This document shows positions 36,683 to 46,346 of a stretch of 64,000 nt of DNA, piece after piece. The DNA is taken from NCBI GenBank assembly GCA_016713325.1, contig JADJPJ010000087.1:310001-374000 (forward strand). Direction: 5' to 3'. The notes under the pieces are model-generated. The model was given only the letters and a program-made list of their open reading frames with translations, ran no database searches and was not told where the DNA came from. The first letter of the stretch is position 1; the number at the start of each line of letters is the position of its first letter. Origin of the DNA: Candidatus Flexifilum affinis. GTDB lineage: Bacteria; Chloroflexota; Anaerolineae; Aggregatilineales; Phototrophicaceae. Position numbers and translations under genes: made by a program.

Positions 36683-37483
36683 GTGAACCAGGAATGTCTG
36701 CGGATCGCGTGCAGCTACGAGGAGATCGCGAAGGCGTGTGAATTCGCTCAGAACGCAGCGCTGGAGGCGGGTTCGAACGATCTTGAGGCCTACCACTGCT
36801 ACCTGGCAATCGATGAAGCCTGCACCAATATTGTTGAGCATGGGTCTCGTACCAGCGAACTCCCCGGCGCCTGCATCGAGATCTGCTCTTACGTCGAAGA
36901 CCGTCAGTTGGTCCTCACGCTTACAGACGACGGGCAGCCCTTTGATCCTTTATCACTCCCGGACCCGGATCCGACGGCCGGTATGGACGCGCGCGCCTCG
37001 GGGGGATGGGGAATTTACTTTATCAAGCGGCTGATGGACGATATTCGGTATGCGTACGAGGATGGCCATAACCACCTGATCCTGACCAAGCGGTTTGAGG
37101 GCGCGGCTGAAGGTCCGATCGCCCATCCAGTTTCGGACCTGACGCCGTTCACCGTCGTCGATCGAGACGGCAGACAAGTGCTGCTCACGGGCTTTGGTCG
37201 GTATGATGCGCACAGCGTCAGCCGACTTGGGGAGGAAATCAACGTCTGGACCGAAAGAGGCCGGAGCCAGTTCATCCTCGACATGGAGAGTGTTACGCAT
37301 CTCTCATCAGGCGGCCTCAAACACCTGGTCAGCATCTGGCAGCGTCTGCGTGAGCGACGCGCACGGCTGATCCTGACGTCCTTGCCGCCTCATCTTCATG
37401 AGCTACTCGAAATGAGCGGCCTGAATCTGATTTTTGTCACGGCCACCACTGTCGAACAGGCCGACGCGTTGCTCAGAAACTGA
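36683..37483 (+). CDS. RsbW-like serine kinase fused to a STAS domain
   Basis: The 266 residues hold an N-terminal HATPase_c_2 kinase (about 1-140) with the N-box LAIDEACTNIVEHG, the G1-type LTDDGQPFDP and GGWGIYFIKRLMDD. A C-terminal STAS domain follows (about 160-266), with FILDMESVTHLSSGGLKHLV containing a phosphorylatable Ser. The start is GTG 36683. Anti-sigma kinases and STAS antagonists are normally separate proteins; here both are in one chain next to a free STAS protein. No sigma factor or PP2C phosphatase gene is nearby, so the output is unknown. Confidence 0.85.
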   Translation: MNQECLRIACSYEEIAKACEFAQNAALEAGSNDLEAYHCYLAIDEACTNIVEHGSRTSELPGACIEICSYVEDRQLVLTLTDDGQPFDPLSLPDPDPTAGMDARASGGWGIYFIKRLMDDIRYAYEDGHNHLILTKRFEGAAEGPIAHPVSDLTPFTVVDRDGRQVLLTGFGRYDAHSVSRLGEEINVWTERGRSQFILDMESVTHLSSGGLKHLVSIWQRLRERRARLILTSLPPHLHELLEMSGLNLIFVTATTVEQADALLRN

Positions 37484-37503
37484 TTCGGCGATACGAGCCT
37501 CGG

Positions 37504-39126
37504 TCAGTTCGAGTTTGTACGCCAGCTGTTGATGTCATTCAAATTGACCTCACCGTAAGGCGGGGCAAACACCGTGCATTCCATGGCCGTCTCGGGCAGA
37601 TCGCTGCGTGTGGCGATGAGCGGCGTTTCCGGGCTGAAGTAATTCCAGGCAGCGCGTGACACGCCCTCGATCAGTGGCCAGGCGCGCGTAAAACTGAAGA
37701 ACTCAGCGTTTTCCCAGACGTAGACAGCGATGACGTAGTCGTTGCCGTTCGGCGGCATGACGATCCCTGCATCGCCGTGGACGTTCTCCAGCCACCCATT
37801 TTTGTGCGAGATGCGCGCGTCCTCCGGAATACCTCCTTGCAGGAGCCGTTCCAGGTCATTGGCCGACATGAGCTCCAGCATCTGCGAGCATTCACTCTGA
37901 TTGAAATCGCCTTCAGGGAAAGCGACCATCAATCCTGAACCATACTTGGCGCAGTCATAGATCATGTTGAAGACCGTGCCGAGATCTTCGGTCGTCGTCT
38001 GATTGAACGGATCGGCGCCGGTATTGAAGGATGTGTTGGGCTGGGTCGCTGGCGCCGCTATCGAGCCCAGCACCTGGTCGCCACCCAGGTACAGGGGAGC
38101 GGAGATGTAGGTGTTGCGTGCCCCGGTAGCCTGGAGCGTCTCGGTCACGCTGGCGATGCCGGCGAAAAGATCGTCCTGACCGATGATCTGCATAATCAGA
38201 TTCGAAGAACTGTTGTTGCTGCACAGAAGCGATTGGGCCATCAGGAAGGCCTCGTCGTCACTCGGCGCGAACAGCAGCTCACGGAAATAGTCGATCAGAA
38301 TGCCGACCTTGATGGTGCTGGCGGCGGAGAAGGCGACGTCGCTATTGATGCTCAGCTCATCACCGGTCTCCAGATCCAGGATGAACACCGATGCGACGGT
38401 TGATTGTCCATCGAAGACGAACCCCTGGGAGTCCAGATAGGCGACGATCAGTTCTCGCAGGGTCTCGATGCCTATCCTCGAACCATCGGTGCTCGTGACC
38501 GGCAGCACGATTTCCCGCTGGGTGGGGTCATACAGGGCAGTCTCGATCACCGCCTCTGCTTCTTCGATATTCATTTCGTAGCCCGGACTACCCGGACGGA
38601 ACGTCAGCGTCGCGACATCGTAGCCCGCTGCACCCGGCGGCCGATCGTAGCGGCGGGCAATTTCCTCGACAAACTGGCGCAGTGCATTGCGCTGGAAGTC
38701 GGCCGAGAGAGGCACATCGAGAGTCGCCTGGGCCTGCTGCCCGGTGAGATAGTTGAAGAAACGCGACCAGAACGCTCCCTGAGAATCACCGCCGGTTCTC
38801 GCCTGCGCCAGCATGTCATCGCGATTCAGGCGGAAGCCGAGCGCCGTCGGGTCCATGATGATAGGACTCTCCTGATACCAGAGCGTGATCGGGGAGGCAT
38901 AGGTGCGTTCCAGAAGGGAGGCCGCATCCGTGTTGGTCAGCCCTCCGACTGGAATCTGGGCGACCGTCACGTCCGCGGCAAAGCGCTCCGCCGTCTGGCT
39001 GAAGCGCACCAGCTCCAGCAGGAGAAGACCGACTGAAAGGGCAATGAACAGCCAGGAGAAAACCGGCAGGATCGAGATGCGCTGACCTCTGCGACGCGTT
39101 CCGAGGCCGCTTAGACTGGTCGTCAT
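37504..39126 (-). CDS. Membrane-anchored class A beta-lactamase-fold serine hydrolase
   Basis: The 540-residue protein has an N-terminal membrane anchor (ILPVFSWLFIALSVGLLLLE). Then comes a region like the putative peptidoglycan-binding domain of VanW/YoaR proteins (IPVGGLTNTDAASLLERTYA), and a C-terminal serine hydrolase. The catalytic SxxK is in SAASTIKVGIL, the SxN-like motif in CSNNSSSNL, and a KTG-like KNG in SHKNGWLENVHGDAG. It acts outside the membrane; a D,D-peptidase, esterase or beta-lactamase function is possible. I cannot call resistance from this. ATG 39126 is chosen; the frame to 39222 lacks a site. Confidence 0.75.
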   Translation of the reverse strand: MTTSLSGLGTRRRGQRISILPVFSWLFIALSVGLLLLELVRFSQTAERFAADVTVAQIPVGGLTNTDAASLLERTYASPITLWYQESPIIMDPTALGFRLNRDDMLAQARTGGDSQGAFWSRFFNYLTGQQAQATLDVPLSADFQRNALRQFVEEIARRYDRPPGAAGYDVATLTFRPGSPGYEMNIEEAEAVIETALYDPTQREIVLPVTSTDGSRIGIETLRELIVAYLDSQGFVFDGQSTVASVFILDLETGDELSINSDVAFSAASTIKVGILIDYFRELLFAPSDDEAFLMAQSLLCSNNSSSNLIMQIIGQDDLFAGIASVTETLQATGARNTYISAPLYLGGDQVLGSIAAPATQPNTSFNTGADPFNQTTTEDLGTVFNMIYDCAKYGSGLMVAFPEGDFNQSECSQMLELMSANDLERLLQGGIPEDARISHKNGWLENVHGDAGIVMPPNGNDYVIAVYVWENAEFFSFTRAWPLIEGVSRAAWNYFSPETPLIATRSDLPETAMECTVFAPPYGEVNLNDINSWRTNSN

Positions 39127-39299
39127 GGGATCATCCGAAACATGTTTACGAGAGCAGCCCGGAACAAACAGGGACAGTTCGGGGCGTGCGGCTGTCGGGT
39201 CCATACGAGAACAGCGTGGCAAGTGTAATGGAAGGGCATAGGCGCGTCAACCTTGCTCCGCCGTTGCGCCGCTCGCGTTGCTGGCGTGAAGTAGACCTG

Positions 39300-39327
39300 T
39301 TGGCGTGCCGAGCACCGCCGTTATAAT
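39300..39327 (+). promoter_or_regulatory. Promoter of the sensor-kinase operon
   Basis: TTGGCG (39300-39305), 16 bases, TATAAT (39322-39327). A second TATACT lies at 39333-39338. The rest of the gap 39127-39299 shows no gene. Confidence 0.55.
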
Positions 39328-39399
39328 CATGTTATACTGGCGATGTTCTTTCGCCTTATTATGTCTTGGGTCCTTTGCCAAGAGACCGTCCAGGCGACT

Positions 39400-42300
39400 A
39401 TGCAGATCGACTTTAGCAGTTTACTGGTTCGCCCACCGGGAGACCTGCTGTACTTCCTCGCGATCATGGTCCTGAATCTCGCGGGGCTGGGTATGGCCTA
39501 CGGTTTTCGTCTCCGCAACCAGAGCGATAGAGCCGCTGGTCGCTTTGTGCTGGCGGCGGCCGGTACAGTCATCGGCTGGTTCGTCCTGATGCTTGGCGCA
39601 CTTTTCGCGCTGACGACCAATATCAGCAGCGATGCGATTCTTCCTCTGCTGGAACGCGTTGTGCAGACGGGCGCAATCGCCATTGCCGCCTGGGCGTTTG
39701 CCACCGCGACCCACGAACGTTGGGGCCGCACGCCGAATATTTTGCTGCTCGGCGGCCTGCTCATCCTCGCGCTGGCCTATGTTTTCCAGAGCAGCGACTG
39801 GAGTTTCTCCTACGCGCGCATCGACTTCAATCTCAGTCAGCTGGGACTGATCTGGACGATCGTGCCCATTCTGCTGACTATCATCTGTGCGCTGCTGATG
39901 CTCGCATTCTATTCGCTGATTCTGGATGCGCCGCTCAAGCTGGTCTACTTCGTGCTGCTGCTGCCGGGGTTCGTCGGGACACTGATTCAGATGGCTCAGG
40001 GCAACATCATCGGCGATTATGCCGGCCTGGTGCGCCTCTCCAGCCTGGCGTCGGCTGCCATCCTCCCGGCCGTGATCTACCGGCACATCGTCTTCTCACT
40101 GGACCGGAGCCGTCAGGAGAAACTGGTTGACGCGTCGGCCAGTGTCGTAGTTACCGGCGCGCCTCCCGTGGTTGGTGCGCCAACGGTATCGGCGCCCGCG
40201 GCTGCACCGTCGGGCGACCGGGAGTCCGCGCAGTTAATGCGGGCGCTGGGCATGATGCTGGAAAACGCGACACCGCTCGACATCCCGGAGCGGATCGTGA
40301 CAACCGCCATGAACATGTTGAAGGCGGATATCGGCGTCATGCTGTCGGTCAATTCCGCGACCCACGTCGACGTCATGTTCGGTCACGACCGCGTCATGGA
40401 ACGGGCCATCGCCGACGCATCCCTGAATCTCGACGAACAGCCGACCCTGGTCAATGCCATCGAACGCCGTCAGCAGCGGCCGCTCTTTCCCGATCGAAAT
40501 GTCGAGGAACTGCGCGATCTCTACGGCCGGTTCGATATCGAAGCCCTCGGCCCAACCTACATTCAGCCCCTGGTCAACGACAACAGCCTGACTGCCATCC
40601 TTCTGCTTGGCATGCCCTACACCCGACGCGAATTGACCGACAGCGAGCGCGAGCTCCTCAAAGGGATCGCCATCATCAGTGCCAAACTGCTGGCGTTGAG
40701 CCGGGCCAGCAGTCGGTCCGCCGAACAGGGCGCCGAGGGGGCCTATGAGACGGCGCCGGCCGAAGAGTCGGTTTTCCCCGATGAACGACTGCGTGCGCTC
40801 ACCACGGACCTTGAGAGCGCTCGAAATCAGATCGAACAGCTTTCCGGGCACGTGACCGGCCTGAAAGTCGAACTCGACTATGAGCGCGAGCGTATCGCGA
40901 CGACGCTGGAAGACACTGAAGAGACGCAGTCGATCTCGCAGCGAATCGCGACCCTGGTCGATGAGCAGCAGCGCCTGGTCGATGAGCGGGATCGGCTGGC
41001 CGGCCGGCTTCGTGATGCCGAGACAGCGCTGATCGGCGTCGTCTCAACAGACAGCGACGCGATGCTCAAGAGCATGATCGCCGTTCTGCAAAACGAGCGT
41101 GACGACCTTACTGCGGAACGGGATCGGCTACAGGCGCAGATTGAAACGCTCCGATCGGGTGCGCCCATTCCGGTGGTGGTGCACGACCTGCTCGAACGGC
41201 TGAGCCGCGAGAAGGCACAGTTGGAGCAAGAACGGACGGCTTTGCAGCAGCGTCTGACCGGAATTGAGGATCAGCTTCATTCCCTGGGCGTCACCGACGG
41301 AGCGCATGGCCTGGCGCAGCTCATCCAGAGCCTGTACGAACAGCGCGCGTCCTTGCAGGTCAAGTTCGATCAGGTCAAGGCCGAGCGTGATACCCTCGTG
41401 CAGGAGCGCCAGCGCGTTGAAGTGGCGATCCGCGAGGAGGATGAGCGCCAGAAGAAGCTCAGCGCGCTTCAGGTACAGATCAATTACCTAGCCGCCGATC
41501 GCGAGGCGGCCCTCAAACAGCGTGACCGCCTTCGCACGGAACGGGATGAACTCGCGACCCGCCAGCAGGCGGTGCAGGACCGCTATGCGAGGGTCATGGC
41601 CGAGATTGCCTCCTTCGAGCAGGAAGTCGCCGAACTGCGCAGTGAGCAGAAGGATCAGAAGGATACGATCCGCTCACTGCGCGAGCAGCAGAGCGAGCTG
41701 AGCAGCGAACGCGACCGGCTGATGGCCCAGCTCCGCGCCATCGAAGTCGAACGCGACCAATTGACGTCGCGCGTGGAGGGTGACCGCGAACGGATGCAGA
41801 GCGTGAATGCCAACGGGGTTGGCGCGCTTGTGCAGATGATCGAGGAACTGACGCAGCAGCGCATCAGGCTGGAGAAGCAGTTGCGCGCGGCGGAGTCGGC
41901 GACAGGGGACGCCATCGACCAGCTTGGACGATTGGAACGCCGCGCCGGCGAGCCCGCCAGCACGCTGGTCGAGGAAATGCGTCAGGAGGACAGCGCCGCC
42001 GTCCTGGGCATGATTCAGGAACTGCGCACACCGCTCACCTCGATCATTGGCTACGTCGACCTTCTGCTGAATGAGACCGCTGGAATCCTCGGCGAAATGC
42101 AGCGCCGCTTCCTGCAGCGGGTGCTGTCGAATGCCAGCCGGCTGACGCAGATGCTGGAAGACTTGGCGCGCCTGGTCACCATGGAGACGGGTGATATCGT
42201 CCTGATGCCGGAGCGTGTCAACCCCGTCACCATCATCGAAGACGCGATCACGCACGCAACGCCCCAACTTCGGGAGCGGTCGATTATTCTGAACCTCGAT

Positions 42301-42690
42301 CTGCCGGAAAACGCGCCCATGATTCGCGGGGACACCGACGCGCTCAAGCAGGTCATGACGCAGCTCCTGACCAACGCCTACCTGACCTCACCGCAGGGCG
42401 GTGAGATCACGATCTGGGCGGCGCCCATCCACAACCAGGGAGTTTTCATTATCTCTGTGTCTGACGAGGGTGGCGGCGTCGACCCGGGCGACGAAACACG
42501 TGTCTTCGCGCGCCGCTACAAAGCCGACAACCCGCTCCTTCAGGGCATTGGCGACAGCGGGGTAGGGTTAGCGATAGCCAAAGCGCTGGTGGAGGCGCAC
42601 GGCGGGCATATCTCCCTGGAGAGCAGCCCTGGCGTCGGGACAACCTTCCGCGTCGAACTGCCTATTGATGTCGTACACGAACCGGAGTAA
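39400..42690 (+). CDS. Giant membrane sensor histidine kinase-like protein lacking the phospho-acceptor His
   Basis: A protein of about 1096 residues. Residues 1-245 contain about seven membrane helices. Residues about 275-430 look like a GAF domain. A very long coiled coil (about 450-850) follows, rich in Glu, Arg and Gln. The dimerisation segment is MIQELRTPLTSIIGYVDLL: the canonical His is Gln (Q873). The HATPase domain is intact (QLLTNAYLTSP N-box; SDEGGGVDPGD; GDSGVGLAIAKALVEAHGG). It therefore cannot autophosphorylate in the usual way and may be a scaffold or a partner kinase. ATG 39400 is preferred; ATG 39343 is possible. No response regulator is adjacent. Confidence 0.85.
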   Translation: MQIDFSSLLVRPPGDLLYFLAIMVLNLAGLGMAYGFRLRNQSDRAAGRFVLAAAGTVIGWFVLMLGALFALTTNISSDAILPLLERVVQTGAIAIAAWAFATATHERWGRTPNILLLGGLLILALAYVFQSSDWSFSYARIDFNLSQLGLIWTIVPILLTIICALLMLAFYSLILDAPLKLVYFVLLLPGFVGTLIQMAQGNIIGDYAGLVRLSSLASAAILPAVIYRHIVFSLDRSRQEKLVDASASVVVTGAPPVVGAPTVSAPAAAPSGDRESAQLMRALGMMLENATPLDIPERIVTTAMNMLKADIGVMLSVNSATHVDVMFGHDRVMERAIADASLNLDEQPTLVNAIERRQQRPLFPDRNVEELRDLYGRFDIEALGPTYIQPLVNDNSLTAILLLGMPYTRRELTDSERELLKGIAIISAKLLALSRASSRSAEQGAEGAYETAPAEESVFPDERLRALTTDLESARNQIEQLSGHVTGLKVELDYERERIATTLEDTEETQSISQRIATLVDEQQRLVDERDRLAGRLRDAETALIGVVSTDSDAMLKSMIAVLQNERDDLTAERDRLQAQIETLRSGAPIPVVVHDLLERLSREKAQLEQERTALQQRLTGIEDQLHSLGVTDGAHGLAQLIQSLYEQRASLQVKFDQVKAERDTLVQERQRVEVAIREEDERQKKLSALQVQINYLAADREAALKQRDRLRTERDELATRQQAVQDRYARVMAEIASFEQEVAELRSEQKDQKDTIRSLREQQSELSSERDRLMAQLRAIEVERDQLTSRVEGDRERMQSVNANGVGALVQMIEELTQQRIRLEKQLRAAESATGDAIDQLGRLERRAGEPASTLVEEMRQEDSAAVLGMIQELRTPLTSIIGYVDLLLNETAGILGEMQRRFLQRVLSNASRLTQMLEDLARLVTMETGDIVLMPERVNPVTIIEDAITHATPQLRERSIILNLDLPENAPMIRGDTDALKQVMTQLLTNAYLTSPQGGEITIWAAPIHNQGVFIISVSDEGGGVDPGDETRVFARRYKADNPLLQGIGDSGVGLAIAKALVEAHGGHISLESSPGVGTTFRVELPIDVVHEPE

Positions 42691-42693
42691 CCC

Positions 42694-43422
42694 ATGCGGC
42701 GTGACATCGGTGGAGAGATCGTTGCTGCAATCGTCGCGCTTGGTGTCATTGCCCTTGCCGTCGTCTTCGCCATAATCCTCGCCATCTCCAACACGCCGGC
42801 GCCTCAGAATGTCGTGGCCACCATGGCTGCGCCGACAGTCGTCGTGACGAGCGATGCAAACACCCCTGCCGCCACGACACCTGCGCCCACGCAGACCGAC
42901 ACTCCGGTCCTCGTTCCGACCGAGACTTCTGTGCCAAGCAGCACGCCGACGCTGCGGCCAAGCAAGACGCTTCCGCCGACCCAGACGCCGAGCCCGATCC
43001 CCAGCGCGACCGCGACATGGACGCCGACTGCCTCGCAGACACGTACGTTTACCGCGGTTCCGACCGCGACAAACAGCCAAACGCCGGTTCCGAGCCAAAC
43101 GTCGACGCGGACTGCGTCAGCGACCGCAACGCGCACCCCGACGCCGACCGCTTCGCCGACTGCATCACTGACAGCGACGCCCAGGCCATCGCTCACGCCA
43201 ACGCTGACCGCGACCTTCACCGTGACGCCCTCAAGGACGCCCAGCCCGACGGCCACGCCCAGCCGCACCCCGAGCCAGACGCCTTCGCCGACCAACACGC
43301 TGACACCGTTGGCTACGCCGACTCCCAGTCGGACGCCGACCTCCAGTCGGACGCCGACGCCCAGCCGCACACCGACTGAAACGCCGTTTGTACTGCCCAC
43401 GGCGCTCCAACTGCCTTCCTGA
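42694..43422 (+). CDS. Thr/Pro/Ser-rich single-pass membrane protein (mucin-like stalk)
   Basis: The 242 residues have one membrane helix (IVAAIVALGVIALAVVFAII, residues about 9-28) and then about 200 residues made almost only of Thr, Pro, Ser and Ala in short irregular repeats such as TPTPSRTPTSS. The segment should be extracellular, extended and possibly O-glycosylated. No catalytic domain is attached. It starts three bases after the sensor-kinase stop, so it is co-transcribed. Such stalks are frequent in Chloroflexota surface proteins. The following gap, 43423-43554, has a TATAGT (43499-43504). Confidence 0.75.
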   Translation: MRRDIGGEIVAAIVALGVIALAVVFAIILAISNTPAPQNVVATMAAPTVVVTSDANTPAATTPAPTQTDTPVLVPTETSVPSSTPTLRPSKTLPPTQTPSPIPSATATWTPTASQTRTFTAVPTATNSQTPVPSQTSTRTASATATRTPTPTASPTASLTATPRPSLTPTLTATFTVTPSRTPSPTATPSRTPSQTPSPTNTLTPLATPTPSRTPTSSRTPTPSRTPTETPFVLPTALQLPS

Positions 43423-43554
43423 TCCGGCTGGCAGGCGATCTCTCCGCCGTTTTGCCGACGATAGAAGATCCGGCGTCGCGTCACGCTACGGATTCGGCTA
43501 TAGTGATACGGCGGAATCCGCAAACCGTGACGGCACGATCAATGGACATGGAAT

Positions 43555-45216
43555 ATGTCATCATCTAGACTTCCTCGGAGCCGCCGGGCTCTGTCTTTCA
43601 TTCTGTTTCGGCTGGTCCCGCTGTTGATGCTGCTGGCCTGCGTCGTTTTCGCGGTCCAACTGCTCGACTCGTTCATCGCCCGGACCAACGAGCAGTCGAC
43701 CGCTCAGCGCCGACAGCCCTTGTTCGAGCAGACGGCGACCGCCCTCGCGGCAAGCGCGGTTGAATCGGCCACTCCGGCACCGTCCGATCAGGGAAGGGGA
43801 GAGTCGAGAAATCTCCAGTTGGTCTCGTGGAACCGGCCCGCCGATCTGAACCTGCAATTCGAGACCAATACGCCGCAGCCGGCTTCGGAGGCAACCCAAC
43901 CCCCCGCGCCGACGGCTGTGCCAACGGTCGAGATGACTTTGCCTGCGTCGGAGCCGACTCGCCCGCTGCCGACAGTCTACTTCTACAGTGGGCCAGTCGC
44001 AGCCGAGGCCGGTGGGACGGCCGTGCCGACCGCGGTTCAGCCGCTGGATCGCTACGGCAACGACCTGATGAACATCGCGCTGCTCGGCCATGACGGTGAG
44101 CTGACCGAGGACGGATTCATTCGTACCGACACTATCATCATCGTCTCGATCAATCGGACGACGGGCACGGTCGCGATGCTGACCCTGCCGCGCGACCTGT
44201 ATGTCTACATCCCCGGCTGGACCATGCAGCGCATCAATCTCGCCTACATTCATGGCGAGACGGGCGGCTGGACCGACGGCGGTTTCGGTCTGCTGCGCCA
44301 GACGCTTCTCTACAACCTGGGCATCAACATTCACTACTACGCGATGGTCAACCTGACCGGATTCAAGGCCATTGTCGATTCCATAGGTGGGGTTGACCTG
44401 GCCGTAGACTGCGCCATCGAGGATCTGCCGCTGATTGAGGCAGAGGTGCCGGCCGGCGCGGTTCCGTCGACCAATGAAGACTACTATGTGCTGCCGGTTG
44501 GCTACTACCACATGAGCGGCGCGGAAGCGCTCTGGTATGCGCGTTCGCGGCACAGCAGTTCGGACTTCGACCGCGGCCGACGGCAGCAGCAGCTTCTGCG
44601 GGCCATCTGGCGCAAGGCACGGGACACCGGGCTGCTGAGCAACGTCATTCCGATGTGGAACGAGGGCGGCCAATACGTGGAGACCAATCTCGCCCTGGAG
44701 GACATTCTCGGCCTCGTGCCGCTGGCGCTCAGCATCGATTCCAGTCAAATCGACAACTACCGGTTGGCGCGGACTTATCATACGATCCCCTGGCAGCCGC
44801 CGGACGGCAGCAATGTCCAGCTGCCGGTCTACGACACGATGCGCCAACTGCTTCAGGATTTCTACACGCCGCCGACCGAGAATCAACTTCAGTTCCGGGC
44901 CGCGGCCGTGCATGTCTACAATGGGTCGGGCAACACCGACTGGGATCGTGTGGCAGCCGAACGGCTGGCCTGGGACGGCATCGGCGCGATCGGCATGGGC
45001 CCGTCCAGCGAGCAGGTCGGCGAGGCGTCGATCCTGATTGACTACACCGGCCGTACCAAAGGGAGCAGCGCAGAGCGAATTGCGCGGGTGCTGAACATCC
45101 TGCCAGAGAACATTCGCCAGCAGCCCGATCCTAACCGCACGGTGGATTTCGAAGTCATCCTCGGCAGCGGCTATACGTCCTGCATCGAAGACGGGGTGCT
45201 GGCCGTCGGGGGGTAG
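43555..45216 (+). CDS. LytR-CpsA-Psr (LCP) family protein
   Basis: LCP proteins transfer undecaprenyl-linked glycopolymers to the cell wall or attach other envelope polymers. The 553 residues begin with a membrane anchor (FRLVPLLMLLACVVFAVQLL), then a Pro/Thr-rich linker of about 110 residues. The LCP domain (about 170-385) shows RTDTIIIVSINRTTGTVAML, LPRDLYVYIPGW, GGVDLAVDC and ALWYARSRHSSSDFDRGRRQ with the conserved Arg residues. A LytR_C domain follows (VHVYNGSGNTDWDRVAAERL). Its target polymer in this lineage is unknown. Confidence 0.9.
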   Translation: MSSSRLPRSRRALSFILFRLVPLLMLLACVVFAVQLLDSFIARTNEQSTAQRRQPLFEQTATALAASAVESATPAPSDQGRGESRNLQLVSWNRPADLNLQFETNTPQPASEATQPPAPTAVPTVEMTLPASEPTRPLPTVYFYSGPVAAEAGGTAVPTAVQPLDRYGNDLMNIALLGHDGELTEDGFIRTDTIIIVSINRTTGTVAMLTLPRDLYVYIPGWTMQRINLAYIHGETGGWTDGGFGLLRQTLLYNLGINIHYYAMVNLTGFKAIVDSIGGVDLAVDCAIEDLPLIEAEVPAGAVPSTNEDYYVLPVGYYHMSGAEALWYARSRHSSSDFDRGRRQQQLLRAIWRKARDTGLLSNVIPMWNEGGQYVETNLALEDILGLVPLALSIDSSQIDNYRLARTYHTIPWQPPDGSNVQLPVYDTMRQLLQDFYTPPTENQLQFRAAAVHVYNGSGNTDWDRVAAERLAWDGIGAIGMGPSSEQVGEASILIDYTGRTKGSSAERIARVLNILPENIRQQPDPNRTVDFEVILGSGYTSCIEDGVLAVGG

Positions 45217-45226
45217 GCATAAAAGT

Positions 45227-45254
45227 GAGGAGTATCATGTCCAGACTACTCCTC
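45227..45254. terminator. Hairpin between convergent LCP and aldo/keto reductase genes
   Basis: GAGGAGTA (45227-45234) and TACTCCTC (45247-45254) form a perfect 8-bp stem with a 12-base loop. Read on the minus strand it is followed by ACTTTTA, so it serves best as the terminator of the reductase transcript. Confidence 0.55.
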
Positions 45255-45289
45255 TCCAAGTCTTCAGATTTGACGCAGGGCCGGAGTGG

Positions 45290-46273
45290 TCACCAGAGGT
45301 GATGGACCTGCTCACGAATCAGACGGTCGTAAACCTCTTTGACGACCTGCATCTGGTGGTCGGAGAGCGCCGGGACGGATGCAGCGGCGATATTCTCTTC
45401 CACCTGGGCGGGTCGTTTTGCGCCAGGGATGGCCGCGGACACCGCATCGAACATCAGAATCCAGCGCAGCGCCAACTGGGTCATCGAGACGCCTTCGGGC
45501 AGGATGGCGCGGTACGCGTCTACGGCATCCAGGCCGGTGTCGTAGTCCACGCCGGAGAAGGTCTCGCCGACGTCGAAGGACTCGCCATGGCGGTTGAAGT
45601 TCCGGTGATCGGACTCGCTGAAGGTGGTCTGGCGTGACATTTTGCCGGTTAACAGACCGCTGGCCAGTGGGACGCGGGCCAGAATACCGACCTTGCGCCG
45701 ATTCGCTTCGCTGAAGAACAACTCGGTCGGGCGCAGGCGAAACATGTTGAAGATGATCTGCACCGACTGGACGTTGGGGAATTCGATAGCCTTCAGTGCC
45801 TCTTCAACCTTTTCCACGCTCACGCCGTAGTAGCGGATCTTGCCTTCCTTGACGAGGTCGTCCAGCGCGCCAAACACCTCGGGCCGGTAGTAGACCTCGG
45901 TTGGCGGGCAGTGGAGCTGGACCAGATCCAGGCTGTCGGTCTCCAGATTTTGCAGGGAACGTTCAACAAAGCGGGTCAGGTTTTCCTTGTTGTAGCCGTC
46001 CGCGGTGTGCGGGCTGAGCCGGCGCCCGGCCTTGGTCACCACGTAGAATTGCTCTTTGCGCTCGCGGCGCAGCCTAGCGAGGAGCTGCTCGCTGTGCCCA
46101 TCGCCGTAGACGTCGGCCGTGTCGAAGAAATTGACGCCGAGGTCGAGGGCGCGGTGGAGCGCTGCCAGGGACTCCTCGTCCCAAACGTCGCCCCAGGCCG
46201 AGCCGATGGCCCACGCGCCGAAGCTGATCTCGGAGATTTTCCACCCCGTTCTTCCATAGTCACGATACTGCAT
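45290..46273 (-). CDS. Aldo/keto reductase in the rhamnose locus
   Basis: A 327-residue NADPH-dependent reductase of the AKR TIM-barrel family. The catalytic Asp and Tyr lie in FFDTADVYGDGHSE, the Lys in VVTKAG, and the His in LVQLHCPPTEVYY. The start MQYRDYGRTGWKISEISFG is typical; the long upstream frame to 46537 shadows rhaI. It lies downstream of rhaI on the same strand, so it may reduce lactaldehyde or oxidise rhamnose; the substrate is inferred from context only. Confidence 0.85.
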   Translation of the reverse strand: MQYRDYGRTGWKISEISFGAWAIGSAWGDVWDEESLAALHRALDLGVNFFDTADVYGDGHSEQLLARLRRERKEQFYVVTKAGRRLSPHTADGYNKENLTRFVERSLQNLETDSLDLVQLHCPPTEVYYRPEVFGALDDLVKEGKIRYYGVSVEKVEEALKAIEFPNVQSVQIIFNMFRLRPTELFFSEANRRKVGILARVPLASGLLTGKMSRQTTFSESDHRNFNRHGESFDVGETFSGVDYDTGLDAVDAYRAILPEGVSMTQLALRWILMFDAVSAAIPGAKRPAQVEENIAAASVPALSDHQMQVVKEVYDRLIREQVHHLW

Positions 46274-46346
46274 GAAGGGTACTTCCTTTCTGAATGTGAT
46301 GGGATGCCGCTGCGGATGTGCCGTATCGGCGATGCCCTGGGCGTGA

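Noticed and set aside
42804..43523. Gly/Val-rich minus-strand frame opposite the Thr/Pro-rich gene
   Set aside because: It is the reverse reading of Thr/Pro codon repeats. The plus strand has a start next to the kinase stop and a membrane helix.
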